Of a DNA stretch of 64,000 bases, positions 16,456-25,418 are shown piece after piece. The first letter of the stretch is position 1. Every line of letters begins with the position of its first letter. Source of the stretch: CAZTHK01 sp964613215 (GTDB lineage: Bacteria > Krumholzibacteriota > Krumholzibacteriia > Krumholzibacteriales > CAZTHK01); contig CAZTHK010000015.1 of the NCBI GenBank assembly GCA_964613215.1, positions 1-64,000 of the forward strand, in the 5' to 3' direction. The translations under genes and the position numbers were made by a program. The notes under the pieces are model-generated. The model did not search any database. It was not told the DNA's origin and saw nothing but the letters and a program-made list of their open reading frames with translations.

Positions 16456-16489
16456 AACGGGCTGCCTCTGTGAACCGGGGCAGCCCGTT
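16456..16489 (+). terminator. Stem-loop after the transporter gene
   Basis: An 11-bp perfect stem AACGGGCTGCC/GGCAGCCCGTT with a 12-base loop begins 55 bases after the transporter stop. The following GGGTTAATAAATAAT is AT-rich but lacks a T-run, so it may be a weak terminator or a 3' stabilising hairpin. The rest of 16402-16798 contains the palindrome at 16704 and AT-rich promoter-like sequence (TTGCGC-N17-TATATA near 16724-16752). Confidence 0.5.
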
Positions 16490-16703
16490 GGGTTAATAAA
16501 TAATGGCTCCGGAAACTCACTCCGGGTACGCCGGAAATCAGAGTTGTATCTGCGATTGAACCGGCACTATCCGCCATGGAATGACCCGAACAGTTAAACA
16601 GATCTTCAAATGAATCCATTGCAGGCCCGGCTGGAATACCTTTACATGCCCGGCGATGGTGGCTGTTTTTTGTTGCCTGCCAGTTATTATTCTGCGAATA
16701 TTT

Positions 16704-16716
16704 TAACTGATAGTTA
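16704..16716. promoter_or_regulatory. Operator-like palindrome TAACT-GAT-AGTTA
   Basis: This 13-base dyad is identical to the core of the site at 4173-4187. It lies about 80 bases upstream of the nucleotidyltransferase start and just before AT-rich promoter-like sequence, a reasonable place for a repressor or activator. Confidence 0.4.
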
Positions 16717-16798
16717 GATTAAGTTTGCGCTATATAATAATATTTTTTATATAAAGAAACATAATGGATGGCAGTCTGTATATATTGAGGGTATTATA

Positions 16799-17539
16799 AT
16801 GAGAGCGCTAATTCTGGCCACCGGATTCAGGGATGAATCTTCATCTCTGGATGAAGATGTTCCGGTGTCTCTTATGACGGTAGGGGACAAACCGGTAATA
16901 GACTACCTCCTGGATTCACTGGTTGAACTTCCCGGTATAGAAGAGATTCAGGTCAGGACAAATACGCTTTACTACCCCCTGTTCAGGGAGTGGCTCCGCA
17001 GGTGTGATTATATGGGGAAGGTAGAGATTTCCAGCAACCGGATAGATTGCAGCGAAGAGGGGAGGGGATTCTTCTGCGAGATAGATGATGTCTGTAACGC
17101 TAAAAGTGGCGGGGGAGAGATGCTGGTGGCGGACGGAGATTCTATCTTCGATTTTTCCCTGGAGGATTTTATCGGTTTCAGTAATTCGGTGGCTGGTGAT
17201 ATTATAGCAGTCAGCCGGGAGAAAACCGATGCTGGCGGGAGCCGGGGCGGGGTTTTGGTCACCTCCAATAACCGGGTGGTCGATTTCATAAACAGCAGCG
17301 GCGAGGAGAAGGCCGGGATCTACTACCCCGTAGGGCTTTTCATATTGAGCGCGGAGTCGGTTCCCTTTGTGAAGAGATATCTGATGGAGGAGGGGGAGGA
17401 GGAAAGGGAGGGAGATTTCTTCTCCTGGTCATACCGCCGGCGTCCACTCTTCGCCTATCAGATCGACGGGAAATGCTACCGCATCCATGACGGGAAATCC
17501 TACTTCCGGGTCTGTTCCGAGTTTGAAAAATCAGGGTGA
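16799..17539 (+). CDS. Nucleotidyltransferase-like protein (sugar-phosphate nucleotidyltransferase fold)
   Basis: The 246-residue product resembles NDP-sugar pyrophosphorylase cores. It has ALILATGF at the N terminus where GGxGTR would be, VSLMTVGDKPVIDYLLDSL, a central VADGDSIFDFSLEDF and GIYYPVGLFILS. The glycine-rich nucleotide loop is eroded (the GxGTR arginine context is not conserved), so activity on a canonical sugar phosphate is uncertain. It stands alone, 72 bases before folE, with which it may be cotranscribed. Fold call moderate, substrate unknown. Confidence 0.65.
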   Translation: MRALILATGFRDESSSLDEDVPVSLMTVGDKPVIDYLLDSLVELPGIEEIQVRTNTLYYPLFREWLRRCDYMGKVEISSNRIDCSEEGRGFFCEIDDVCNAKSGGGEMLVADGDSIFDFSLEDFIGFSNSVAGDIIAVSREKTDAGGSRGGVLVTSNNRVVDFINSSGEEKAGIYYPVGLFILSAESVPFVKRYLMEEGEEEREGDFFSWSYRRRPLFAYQIDGKCYRIHDGKSYFRVCSEFEKSG

Positions 17540-17611
17540 TAGTGGTACTATCATTTCATTGATTATATCTTGTCGAACATGAAGCCAGGCTCTTACCGGC
17601 GGGAGAATCTT

Positions 17612-18172
17612 ATGGAAGAAACGATACGCAAGCTGCTCCAGCAGTTGGGAGAGGAGCCCGACAGGGAAGGGTTGCTCAGGACTCCCCAGAGGGTAAAGGA
17701 ATCGCTGGGATTTCTTACCAGCGGCTACCGTCAGGATGTGGAGAAGGTTCTGGAGGGAGCAATCTTCGAAGAGGAGTATGATGAGATGGTGATCGAGAAG
17801 GATATCAGCCTGTACAGCCTCTGTGAGCACCACATACTACCCTTCTTCGGAAAGTGCCATGTGGCCTATATTCCCAGGGGGAAGATCATCGGTCTGTCCA
17901 AGATACCTGCTGTGGTGGAGATATTCTCCAGGCGGCTCCAGATTCAGGAGCGGCTTACCAACCAGATAGCCAGAACCCTGATGGATCACCTCAAACCCTA
18001 TGGAGTGGCGGTAACCATAGAGGCGGTGCATCTCTGCATGGCCATGAGGGGAGTGCGCAAACGGGATGCCCTGATTATAACCAGCTCGATGCTGGGAGCA
18101 TTCCGCAAGGACAGCAAGACCCGGATGGAGTTTCTCAACCTCACCCGGAGCGGCGATCAGCACAGGTGGTAG
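17612..18172 (+). CDS. folE: GTP cyclohydrolase I
   Basis: FolE opens the GTP ring to give dihydroneopterin triphosphate, the first step to folate or to queuosine and pterins. The 186-residue product has zinc ligands Cys71 and His74 (SLCEHHILPFFGKCH) and Cys142 (VHLCMAMRGV), the IIGLSKIPAVVEIFSRRLQIQERLT segment split over residues 92-116, and the normal length. The ATG at 17612 with GGGAG six bases upstream is preferred to a TTG at 17570 that would add 14 atypical residues. Other folate genes: folP is at 47391-48626. Confidence 0.95.
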   Translation: MEETIRKLLQQLGEEPDREGLLRTPQRVKESLGFLTSGYRQDVEKVLEGAIFEEEYDEMVIEKDISLYSLCEHHILPFFGKCHVAYIPRGKIIGLSKIPAVVEIFSRRLQIQERLTNQIARTLMDHLKPYGVAVTIEAVHLCMAMRGVRKRDALIITSSMLGAFRKDSKTRMEFLNLTRSGDQHRW

Positions 18173-18325
18173 AATTATAATTATAAATACAGGGCAGGTA
18201 TTCCGGAGTCCAACCGGTATAGATATAAGCATGAAAAAAGAGCATAACAATGGCTAACAGAAGGAGTGTGTTCGAGACAGTATCAATCCTGGCCCGGGGA
18301 TTTTTGTCCCTGATTCCGGAGATTA

Positions 18326-18602
18326 AACCCTTATGAGCTCAGATTCATGGCCGATCCCGAATTCATGGATAACTTGAATAAAATCAAAAGCCTGTTATCC
18401 AACAAATTCCCTTATGGGCAAGAATAGCAAACGGTGTAACTGAAACCATGATATGGAGTTCGATCATATTATTTCCTTCGCCAGAGGTGGTGATAACTCC
18501 CCCGGTAACCTGAGGTTGCTGTGCAGGAGGCATAACAGACTCGAGGCGGAGGAAGCATATGGTAGAAAGTTCATGGAGGAGCATTATGGGGGGGACAGCT
18601 GA
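18326..18602 (+). pseudogene. Remnant of an HNH endonuclease gene
   Basis: Two pieces of one family are visible in different frames. From 18326 the frame reads YELRFMADPEFMDNLNKIK, then SLLSNKFPYG and a stop at 18425. This matches the segment that precedes the nuclease domain in a common HNH family. From about 18453 another frame reads EFDHIISFARGGDNSPGNL then RLLCRRHNRLEAEEAYG and ends at 18602, the C-terminal HNH core (DHI, GG..N, LC..HN). The middle, including the first zinc or histidine motifs, is missing. The gene has lost an internal piece and its frame. The rest of 18173-18792 shows only AT-rich sequence and T-runs near 18640-18680. Confidence 0.72.
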
Positions 18603-18792
18603 CCAGGCTCCGGATATACTGGATTCTTCGATTGCCTCTGAGTTATATATTTTTTTTCTTGATTTTCGGTTTTTTTTCGGGTATGCTGTTTATGGTGTGA
18701 CGATGAACGCCGGGGGGGGGAAGTAAAGCCAGAGTTGCGGGGGAGATGATGAAAGAACCGGGAATCTGCCGTAGATCCAGTAAGAGGTTGTA

Positions 18793-18820
18793 CTGACGGG
18801 GGCGGGATAAGTGTTAAAAT
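18793..18820 (+). promoter_or_regulatory. Candidate promoter of the lexA cassette
   Basis: CTGACG (18793-18798), 16 bases, TAAAAT (18815-18820), about 90 bases before the lexA ATG. No LexA box of a type I know (Gram-positive CGAAC-type, E. coli CTGT-type, GGTT..AACC-type) is visible around it, so the operator of this lineage is not identified. Confidence 0.35.
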
Positions 18821-18911
18821 CGACGCCTAATTCAGGAGGCAGGGTGGTTGAGAAGCTGGGTTGAAGACAGGCAGAAGCCCGGATCTGGCTTTTTCGCCGG
18901 AGGAAATATCA

Positions 18912-19511
18912 ATGGGATATGTAACCAGGCGCCAGCGCGAGATCCTCGATTTCATAAGCTCCTTCCAACGGAGCAACGGATATCCTCCCTCCCTGGAAGA
19001 GATCGCGGATCACCTGGGCCTTTCAGCGGTGAGCACCGTTCACGAGCATCTGGAGAACCTACGCCGTAAGGGTTTGATCCGCCGGGAGGCTCACCGGGCC
19101 CGGGCAATCGAGCCGGTGGAGACGGGCGAGGCGGTGAGGGTCCCTCTGGCGGGCCGGGTGGCTGCAGGAGAACCAATCGAGGCGGTGGAGATACCGGAGA
19201 GTGTTTCCCTGCCTCCCCACCTGGTGGGCCGTGGGGAGACCTTCGTGTTGAGAGTCCAGGGTGAATCCATGGTTGGTGACGGGATACTGGATGGAGACCT
19301 GATAGTGGTGGAACGGAGGAGCTCCGTTGAAAATGGGTCGTTGACTGTGGTTTTGCTCGACGGTGAGGAGGCTACGGTTAAAAGGCTGTACCGGGAGAGA
19401 GGGATGATCAGGCTGAAGCCCTCCAATCCCGCCCTGGAGGAGACAGTAGTACCGGCTGACAGGGTAGAAGTAAGAGGGATGGTAGTAGGACTGGTAAGAC
19501 AGTATCGTTGA
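18912..19511 (+). CDS. lexA: LexA SOS repressor
   Basis: A 200-residue repressor. The N-terminal winged helix (RRQREILDFISSFQRSNGYP, then SLEEIADHLGLSAVSTVHEH) is followed by an S24 autoprotease. The cleavage site is Ala85-Gly86 (RVAAGEP), with nucleophile Ser119 (VQGESMVGDGI) and Lys157 (EATVKRLY), so self-cleavage is intact. The ATG at 18912 has GGAGG eight bases upstream; an open 17-codon extension to 18861 is atypical. It is the first gene of a four-gene mutagenesis cassette with a 72-residue protein, a Y-family polymerase and dnaE2, and probably represses its own operon. Confidence 0.95.
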   Translation: MGYVTRRQREILDFISSFQRSNGYPPSLEEIADHLGLSAVSTVHEHLENLRRKGLIRREAHRARAIEPVETGEAVRVPLAGRVAAGEPIEAVEIPESVSLPPHLVGRGETFVLRVQGESMVGDGILDGDLIVVERRSSVENGSLTVVLLDGEEATVKRLYRERGMIRLKPSNPALEETVVPADRVEVRGMVVGLVRQYR

Positions 19512-19530
19512 ACGGAGAGGGTAGGCGAAT

Positions 19531-19749
19531 ATGTCATTTGTTTACCGGCTGGTAGATTTTGTGCTGGCCTCCAATGCTGGTGGCGAGGTGAGGGAGAACG
19601 ACCGCCTCCTGCTGGATGTGAGCAGAATACCGGAGGAGGGAGAACTTACCCTGGTCCGGAAGGGAAAGGTAGAGCTGTTGGGCCGCTGGAGGGAGGAGGA
19701 GGGAAATGACGTAGTGGGAGTGGTGATAGGAATAAAAAGAAAACTGTAA
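19531..19749 (+). CDS. Small protein of the lexA-dnaE2 cassette, S24-like
   Basis: The 72-residue product is encoded 19 bases after lexA. The segment RIPEEGELTLVRKGKVELLG with a final VVGVVIGIKRKL resembles the beta-rich end of LexA/UmuD-type S24 domains (compare GDLIVVERR..MVVGLVR in the adjacent LexA). It is too short for a protease and has no Ser in the GxSM context. It occupies the place of imuA or sulA in other lexA-imuB-dnaE2 cassettes. A partner or regulator of the mutasome is possible. The resemblance is by eye and weak. Not recognised as a named family. Confidence 0.6.
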   Translation: MSFVYRLVDFVLASNAGGEVRENDRLLLDVSRIPEEGELTLVRKGKVELLGRWREEEGNDVVGVVIGIKRKL

Positions 19750-19858
19750 TAGTAACGGATTATCCTCCGGGGGCCGGGTGGTTCCGCCGGGGGGATGAGG
19801 TGTCAGGTGCGCCGCTGGCATTGACCATATCTATTATTCTGACAGCGAGGTGGGGCAG

Positions 19859-21043
19859 ATGGCACAATCAATACTTCATGTAAATACGGATGATTTCTAC
19901 GCCTCTGTTCTGAGGCTGCAGGATCCCACCCTGCGGGAAAAGCCGCTGGTGGTAGCCGGTCCCCTTCCCCGGGGGGTGGTTTTTTCCGCCTCCTATGAGG
20001 CCCGCGGTGATGGAGTCTGCAGGGGAATGACCGTTTCTACAGCCAGGAGGCTGTGCCCCCGGGCCTGGTTCCTCCCTCCCGGCTGGAAACTCTTCCGGGG
20101 GGCCTCCAGGGCCATGAACGGTATCCTGAAACGGTACAGTCCGGCGGTGGAGTTAGTCTCTCTGGACGAATGCTACCTGGATTACACCGGTTGCAGCAGG
20201 CTGTTCGGGTCCGCTCTGGATGCCGGTGCGGAGATCAAGGAGGAGATTCTGGAGGGGACCGGCTTGCAGGTTTCCATAGGGCTGGCTACCAACAAACTGG
20301 TCAGTCATGTAGCTTCACGGAGGGCCAAGTGCGCCCACCTGGTGGATGTCTATCCCGGTTACGAGCGTTCCTTTCTGGCTTCCCTCCCGGTTCACCGGTT
20401 CCCCCCGGTGGGGAGGAAGAGGGCTCCCCTTCTGAGGGAGTTGGGGATAAGGCGGGTAGAGGATATACTTTCATTTGACCCGGATCTGCTGCGCTTCTGT
20501 TTCGGTTCATGGGGTGTTCGTCTCTACTACGGGGCCAGGGGAGAGGATACCTCGCCGGTGAAGGAGGGGAGGGAGGAGGAAAGCAGGTATGCTGTGGAGG
20601 AGACCCTTCAGCCGGACCGGGTGGAGAGGGGCAGCATGGAGGCGGTTCTGTACCGTTTGTCGGAGAGGATGGGGGAAAAGCTGCGGAGGGAAAGATCCCT
20701 GACCGGTTCGCTGGTTCTGGAGCTGGTATATTCGGATGGGATGATGGTGAGGGGGAGAGAAAAACCGTTTCCCCTTTCCTCCGATGATCTGGTCATCTTC
20801 GAAGCGGCGGAGAGGGCCTTCCGGCGTATATACAAAAGGCGGGTGAGGGTACGTTCTCTTTGCCTTACTGCCGGAGGTATAGAGCCGGAGCCGGTGCAGA
20901 TGAAACTTTTCGGGGGGGAGGAGGGAAGGGGTAAGATCCGGAAGCTGCGGGAGGCGCTGGATCATCTGCGGGGCAGCTTTCCGGCCGGAGTAGCCCCCGC
21001 TTTCGGGCGGAGCTTACCCCGGTGGAGGCGGAGCAGGGCATGA
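19859..21043 (+). CDS. Y-family DNA polymerase, DinB/ImuB-like
   Basis: Translesion polymerase homologue of 394 residues. The palm pair of acidic residues is kept (SLDECYLD near 101-108). The first metal-binding aspartate of DinB (HVDMD) is replaced by Asn9 in HVNTDDFYASV (codon AAT). Loss of catalytic acids is typical of ImuB, which acts as an adaptor between the clamp and DnaE2. A clamp-binding motif QMKLF lies close to the C terminus. The start at 19859 follows GAGG; a GTG at 19850 would add three residues. Its last bases overlap dnaE2. Either a weak polymerase or an ImuB-like scaffold. Confidence 0.88.
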   Translation: MAQSILHVNTDDFYASVLRLQDPTLREKPLVVAGPLPRGVVFSASYEARGDGVCRGMTVSTARRLCPRAWFLPPGWKLFRGASRAMNGILKRYSPAVELVSLDECYLDYTGCSRLFGSALDAGAEIKEEILEGTGLQVSIGLATNKLVSHVASRRAKCAHLVDVYPGYERSFLASLPVHRFPPVGRKRAPLLRELGIRRVEDILSFDPDLLRFCFGSWGVRLYYGARGEDTSPVKEGREEESRYAVEETLQPDRVERGSMEAVLYRLSERMGEKLRRERSLTGSLVLELVYSDGMMVRGREKPFPLSSDDLVIFEAAERAFRRIYKRRVRVRSLCLTAGGIEPEPVQMKLFGGEEGRGKIRKLREALDHLRGSFPAGVAPAFGRSLPRWRRSRA

Positions 21044-24000
21044 GTTTCGTACCCCTGATGATTCATTCCAACTTTTCCCTGCTGGGAGGTACCACTCCGG
21101 TGGATGAACTGGTGGCTGCCGCCGCCGGAGCGGGTATGCCGGCTATGGCTCTCACCGATACCAATAGCCTGTGTGCAGTGGTTCCGTTCCGCCGTGCCTG
21201 CAGGAGTATGGGGGTGCGTCCAATATACGGTGTGGAGATAGAGGCTGGGTGGGACGGTGACAGCAGCGGAGCTGCCGGACAGGAGGGTGGGGAAAGCCGG
21301 ATCAGATTTACCCTTCTGGCCCGGAACCGGCGGGGATATGCTGAGATATGCCGGCTGGTCACCCGCAGGCATCTGAATGACCATTTTCATGTGAGCAGCG
21401 AACTGAAACGCCTCTCCGAGAATGTGTATCTCATCTCCGGCGACCGGAGGGTGCTGGAAGCCGCCGGGGTTCGGAAGATGGCCTGTGTCCCCCTTCCCAC
21501 CGCTCCCGGCAGGGAGTATGACATGGTCCGGTGGCGTCTCGGCAGGATGGCATCGCAGATGGGCCTTTCCGCTGTGGCTGCCGGGAGGGTCTTCTTTCTG
21601 GATCCCGATGAGCATTTTATCCACCGGGTTTTGACTGCCATACGCACCCGTACCACTGTGGGAACCATCCCTCCGGGGGAGCTCGTTTCCCGGGAAGCCT
21701 TTATGCCCCATCCGGGGATGGTGGTAAAGGTATTCAGCAATGATCCGGAATCTCTGAACAATACCATGGCCGTTGCCGGCGACTGCCAGGTGGAGCTGGA
21801 CCTCTCCCGTTGCAGGCTTCCCCGTTTCCAGGTGCCCGGGAAGGAGGGGGCGGCCGCTTTTCTAAGGCGTCTCAGCCTGACCGGGTTGAGGAAGCGTATG
21901 GGGGGAGATTATCCCGCTGGTGAAGCAGGGGGGGATGGCCTGATTCCGGAACTTTCAGGCAAAGGCAGCAGGGCCGGTGTCCCGCCGGGCGTCTCCGCCC
22001 CTGAGTGGGATGAGATGCTCAGGGCGCTGGATAAGGAGCTTTCGGTGGTATGTGGAAAGGGGCTGGAGGATTACTTTCTTATCTGCTGGGATATCGTCCG
22101 TTTCGCCCGCAGCCGGGGCATGCCCTCTCTGGGAAGAGGGTCTGCGGGAAATAGCCTGCTCTCCTATGCACTGGGCATTACCCATATCAATCCTCTCCGG
22201 CATGACCTTTATTTCGAGCGTTTCCTCAATCCCCGGCGGGAGCAGCTCCCCGATCTGGATATAGATTTTGCCACCGATGACCGGGAGTTGGTGCTCCGGT
22301 ATGTTTTTGAGAAGTACGGAAGGGACCGGGTGGCCATGATATGCACCTTCAGCACTCTCCGGGCCCGGGCGGCCCTGCGGGAGACTGCCAGGGCCCTGGG
22401 TATACCGGCGGGGGAGGTGAGTCCGGTGATAAAAAGGATCCCCTTCTACGCCTCGGTGGAGCATCTCCGGAGGCTGCGCGATATCTCCCCCTCTATTTCC
22501 GATCTTCCCCTGGAGCAGGAACCCCTCCGGACCCTGCTGTCCCTGGCCGAACGGATCAGCGGCTTTCCCCGTCACATTGCCACTCATCCCTGCGGTCTGG
22601 TTATATCCCCCTCCCCCATAACCGATCTGGTTCCCCTGCAGAGGGGGGACCGGGGCTGCGAGATTACCCAGTGGTCCATGTATCAGGTGGAAGAAGCCGG
22701 TCTGCTTAAGATAGATATAATCGGCCAGAAGGGGCTGGCGGTTATAGAGGAAGCGGCGGAGATGGCCGGTGAGAATACCGGCCGCTCCCTCCGGCCGGAA
22801 GGGACCTCCTGTGCCGCTGATTCCGCCACCGCAGGAATGATGAGAGAGGGGAGGACAGTGGGATGTTTCTACATAGAATCACCGGTGATGATACAGTTGC
22901 TCAAACAGGCAGGCTGTGAGGACCTGGAGGTACTTACCGCTCTCTCTTCCATTATCCGGCCGGGTGTTTCCAGCTACGGGGGAAAGCGGCTCTATCTTCG
23001 CCGCCACCTTGGGCTGGAAACGGTGGAGAGCACATGGCCGGCGGTGGATGAGGTGTTGAAGGGGAGTTACGGATGCCTGATATATCAGGAGCAGGTTATC
23101 CGCCTTGCCGTGGAGGTAGCGGGGATGAGCTATGCTGAGGCTGACGGGTTGAGGCGATGCATGTCATACAAAAATCCCGGGAGCGAGACCATGGAATCCT
23201 ACCGGACCTCCTTTATGGAGGGTGCTATGAGAAGGGGGGTGCCGGAAAAGCTGGCCGGAGAGGTGTTCGACCGGATAGCTTCCTTCGCCGGCTACGCCTT
23301 TTGCAAGGCTCACTCAGCCTCTTTCGCGCTGGAGTCCTTCCAGAGTGTTTACTGGAAGGCCCACTACCCGGCCGAGTTTATGGCGGCGGTGCTCTCTAAC
23401 GGAGGGGGGTATTATACCGCCGATGAATATCTGGAGGAAGCCCGGCGGCTGGGGCTGGATATCCTTCCTCCCTGCATCGACCGGGGGGGATGGCGGTACC
23501 ATGGTTGGGGCAACCGGCTCAGAGTCGGGTTGATGCAGGTGAAGGGTCTTTCCCGGAGCACCACCGAAGCGATAGTGTCCCGCAGGCCCTACCCTTCTCT
23601 GGAGAGTTTCCTCCGGAAGACCGGAGCCGGAAGGGGAGAAACGGAGGCATTGATCAAGTGCGGAGCTATGGCCACCCTGGGCCGAAGCCGGCCTGAGTTA
23701 CTGTGGGAGCTGAGGATTCTGCGGGGAGGTAGGGGGGAGAGCTCTGGATATGCTGCTGGTGTCCCGGAGCAGTCAAGGTTGCCGGTTCTGCGGCAAGAGC
23801 GGGGAGAGCTGTATGAGCACTGCCGCCATGCCGGGAGAATCGGCCGCAGTCCCGGGGGGAGCTCCGGCACGGCCGGAACAGGGCTGTTGGATGAAGAGAA
23901 ACGGCGCATCCTGGCATACATCCCCTCCCTTCCGGATTATCCTCTTTCCACCAGGGTTGCTCTGGAGATGGAGGTGCTGGGAGTGGCGGTGAGCGACCAT

Positions 24001-24381
24001 CCTCTTGCCATATGGGATCATGGTAAGCCCGGAAGAGGTTGGCAGGGAGGTGATTCCGGAGGGAGGAGAAGGAGAATGTATGCCGCAGAGGTGGGGGAGA
24101 ACCGGGACGAAGAGGTGGAGATGGTGGGATGGAAGGTAACTGCCAAGGTTACCCGCACCGCAGATAAGGGAGAAGAGATGGTTTTTGTAACCTTTTCCGA
24201 CCGCACCGGCAGGTGTGAGGTGATTTTCTTTCCCCGGGTATACAGGAGAGTGGCCAGAGAGCTGGCCAGTGGAAGGGGTCCCTTTGTGATACGGGGAAGG
24301 GTGGAGAGTGAATTCGGGGTGGAGAGTCTGATCGCCGGTGATGTAAAACTGCTGCGGGAAGGGGAGACAAAAAGAGATTAA
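21040..24381 (+). CDS. dnaE2: Error-prone DNA polymerase III alpha subunit, DnaE2/ImuC type
   Basis: A 1113-residue C-family polymerase. The N-terminal PHP domain begins IHSNFSLLGGTTPVDELV, as in DnaE2 rather than replicative DnaE. The palm carries PDLDIDFATDDRE with catalytic aspartates near 405. Then come a fingers region (SVYWKAHYPAEFMAAVLSN) and a C-terminal OB fold (about 1015-1100). It lacks the long C-terminal clamp and tau-binding tail of replicative DnaE. ATG 21040 overlaps the stop of the Y-family gene (ATGA). Cotranscription with lexA and the ImuB-like gene implies SOS-induced mutagenic repair synthesis. Confidence 0.93.
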   Translation: MSFVPLMIHSNFSLLGGTTPVDELVAAAAGAGMPAMALTDTNSLCAVVPFRRACRSMGVRPIYGVEIEAGWDGDSSGAAGQEGGESRIRFTLLARNRRGYAEICRLVTRRHLNDHFHVSSELKRLSENVYLISGDRRVLEAAGVRKMACVPLPTAPGREYDMVRWRLGRMASQMGLSAVAAGRVFFLDPDEHFIHRVLTAIRTRTTVGTIPPGELVSREAFMPHPGMVVKVFSNDPESLNNTMAVAGDCQVELDLSRCRLPRFQVPGKEGAAAFLRRLSLTGLRKRMGGDYPAGEAGGDGLIPELSGKGSRAGVPPGVSAPEWDEMLRALDKELSVVCGKGLEDYFLICWDIVRFARSRGMPSLGRGSAGNSLLSYALGITHINPLRHDLYFERFLNPRREQLPDLDIDFATDDRELVLRYVFEKYGRDRVAMICTFSTLRARAALRETARALGIPAGEVSPVIKRIPFYASVEHLRRLRDISPSISDLPLEQEPLRTLLSLAERISGFPRHIATHPCGLVISPSPITDLVPLQRGDRGCEITQWSMYQVEEAGLLKIDIIGQKGLAVIEEAAEMAGENTGRSLRPEGTSCAADSATAGMMREGRTVGCFYIESPVMIQLLKQAGCEDLEVLTALSSIIRPGVSSYGGKRLYLRRHLGLETVESTWPAVDEVLKGSYGCLIYQEQVIRLAVEVAGMSYAEADGLRRCMSYKNPGSETMESYRTSFMEGAMRRGVPEKLAGEVFDRIASFAGYAFCKAHSASFALESFQSVYWKAHYPAEFMAAVLSNGGGYYTADEYLEEARRLGLDILPPCIDRGGWRYHGWGNRLRVGLMQVKGLSRSTTEAIVSRRPYPSLESFLRKTGAGRGETEALIKCGAMATLGRSRPELLWELRILRGGRGESSGYAAGVPEQSRLPVLRQERGELYEHCRHAGRIGRSPGGSSGTAGTGLLDEEKRRILAYIPSLPDYPLSTRVALEMEVLGVAVSDHPLAIWDHGKPGRGWQGGDSGGRRRRMYAAEVGENRDEEVEMVGWKVTAKVTRTADKGEEMVFVTFSDRTGRCEVIFFPRVYRRVARELASGRGPFVIRGRVESEFGVESLIAGDVKLLREGETKRD

Positions 24382-24559
24382 GCCGAAAAATTACTTGATT
24401 TAACCGGCCTGTTCTTGCTACTTTGAACTACCTATTTTTGATATATCTTAATTGTTTGGACAGAATGTGGTTCCGGAGGATGGTGGGGAGGATGAGGGGA
24501 ACATTTTCTGTATCCTTTTAATTTGAGACATTTTGACAAAAGCAAATGCGGGGAATTTT

Positions 24560-25384
24560 ATGAGTAAGATTCTGGAAAGAGAGTTTTTAAGCTCCGATGT
24601 TTTCCGTATGAGGGTGGAAGCTCCCGTGATAGCCCGGAAGAGGCAAGCGGGTCAGTTCATAATCCTGAGGACTTCGGAGGAGGGAGAGAGGATACCTCTT
24701 ACCATCGCTGATGCAAATGCAGATGAAGGCTGGATAGAGCTGGTAGTTCAGATTGTGGGGAAGACCACCAAGGTTCTCTCCTGTTTCGAAGCAGGGGATT
24801 CGCTCTATGACCTGGCCGGGCCTCTGGGCAGGGCCACCCATGTGGAAAAACACGGAACAGTGATTATAGTAGGCGGGGGTATAGGGATAGCCCCATCTCA
24901 TCCTATTGCTCAGGCCATGAAGCAGGCAGGCAACAGGGTGATTTCCATACTGGGGGGAAGAACCAGGGAACTGGTTATCATGGAAGAAAAGATGAAGGCC
25001 ACCAGTGACAGGTTATTGATAACCACCGATGACGGTTCTTACGGAATGAAGGGACTGGTAACCGACGCTCTGGAGAAGCTCATCAATGAGGGATTGAATA
25101 TAGATCTGGTGGTGGCTATAGGTCCAGCCATAATGATGAAATTCGTCTGCCTCTTGACCAGGAAGCATGAGATTCCTACGGTGGTAAGTCTCAATACCAT
25201 TATGGTGGATGGAACCGGAATGTGTGGTTCCTGCAGGGTGACAGTTGGGAATGAGACAAAGTTTGTATGTGTTGATGGCCCGGAGTTCGATGGCCACCAG
25301 GTTGATTTTGAAGAGATGATGCAGCGGCAGAAGATGTATGAAAAGCAGGAAAAGAAATCTATGGATCTGTATACTTCCAGGTAG
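24560..25384 (+). CDS. nfnA: NADH-dependent ferredoxin:NADP oxidoreductase, subunit A (small, FAD and 2Fe-2S)
   Basis: NfnA with NfnB forms a flavin-based electron-bifurcating transhydrogenase that couples NADPH, NADH and ferredoxin. The 274-residue protein has an FAD domain (AGQFIILR, then IPLTIADA), a nucleotide domain (GGGIGIAPSHPIAQAMKQAG) and a C-terminal 2Fe-2S site VDGTGMCGSCRVTVG...FVCVDGPEFDGH, whose Asp and three Cys fit the known ligand set. The ATG at 24560 has GGGG six bases upstream; TTG 24533 is a less likely start. nfnB follows after 34 bases. The sulfide dehydrogenase SudBA pair is closely related and cannot be separated by eye. Confidence 0.9.
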   Translation: MSKILEREFLSSDVFRMRVEAPVIARKRQAGQFIILRTSEEGERIPLTIADANADEGWIELVVQIVGKTTKVLSCFEAGDSLYDLAGPLGRATHVEKHGTVIIVGGGIGIAPSHPIAQAMKQAGNRVISILGGRTRELVIMEEKMKATSDRLLITTDDGSYGMKGLVTDALEKLINEGLNIDLVVAIGPAIMMKFVCLLTRKHEIPTVVSLNTIMVDGTGMCGSCRVTVGNETKFVCVDGPEFDGHQVDFEEMMQRQKMYEKQEKKSMDLYTSR

Positions 25385-25418
25385 AAGGAGGTAATGGCCG
25401 GGGTAGGCCCTGAATACT

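Noticed and set aside
18700..18911. LexA box before lexA
   Set aside because: No match to known LexA consensus types could be found by eye; the operator of this lineage is left undefined.
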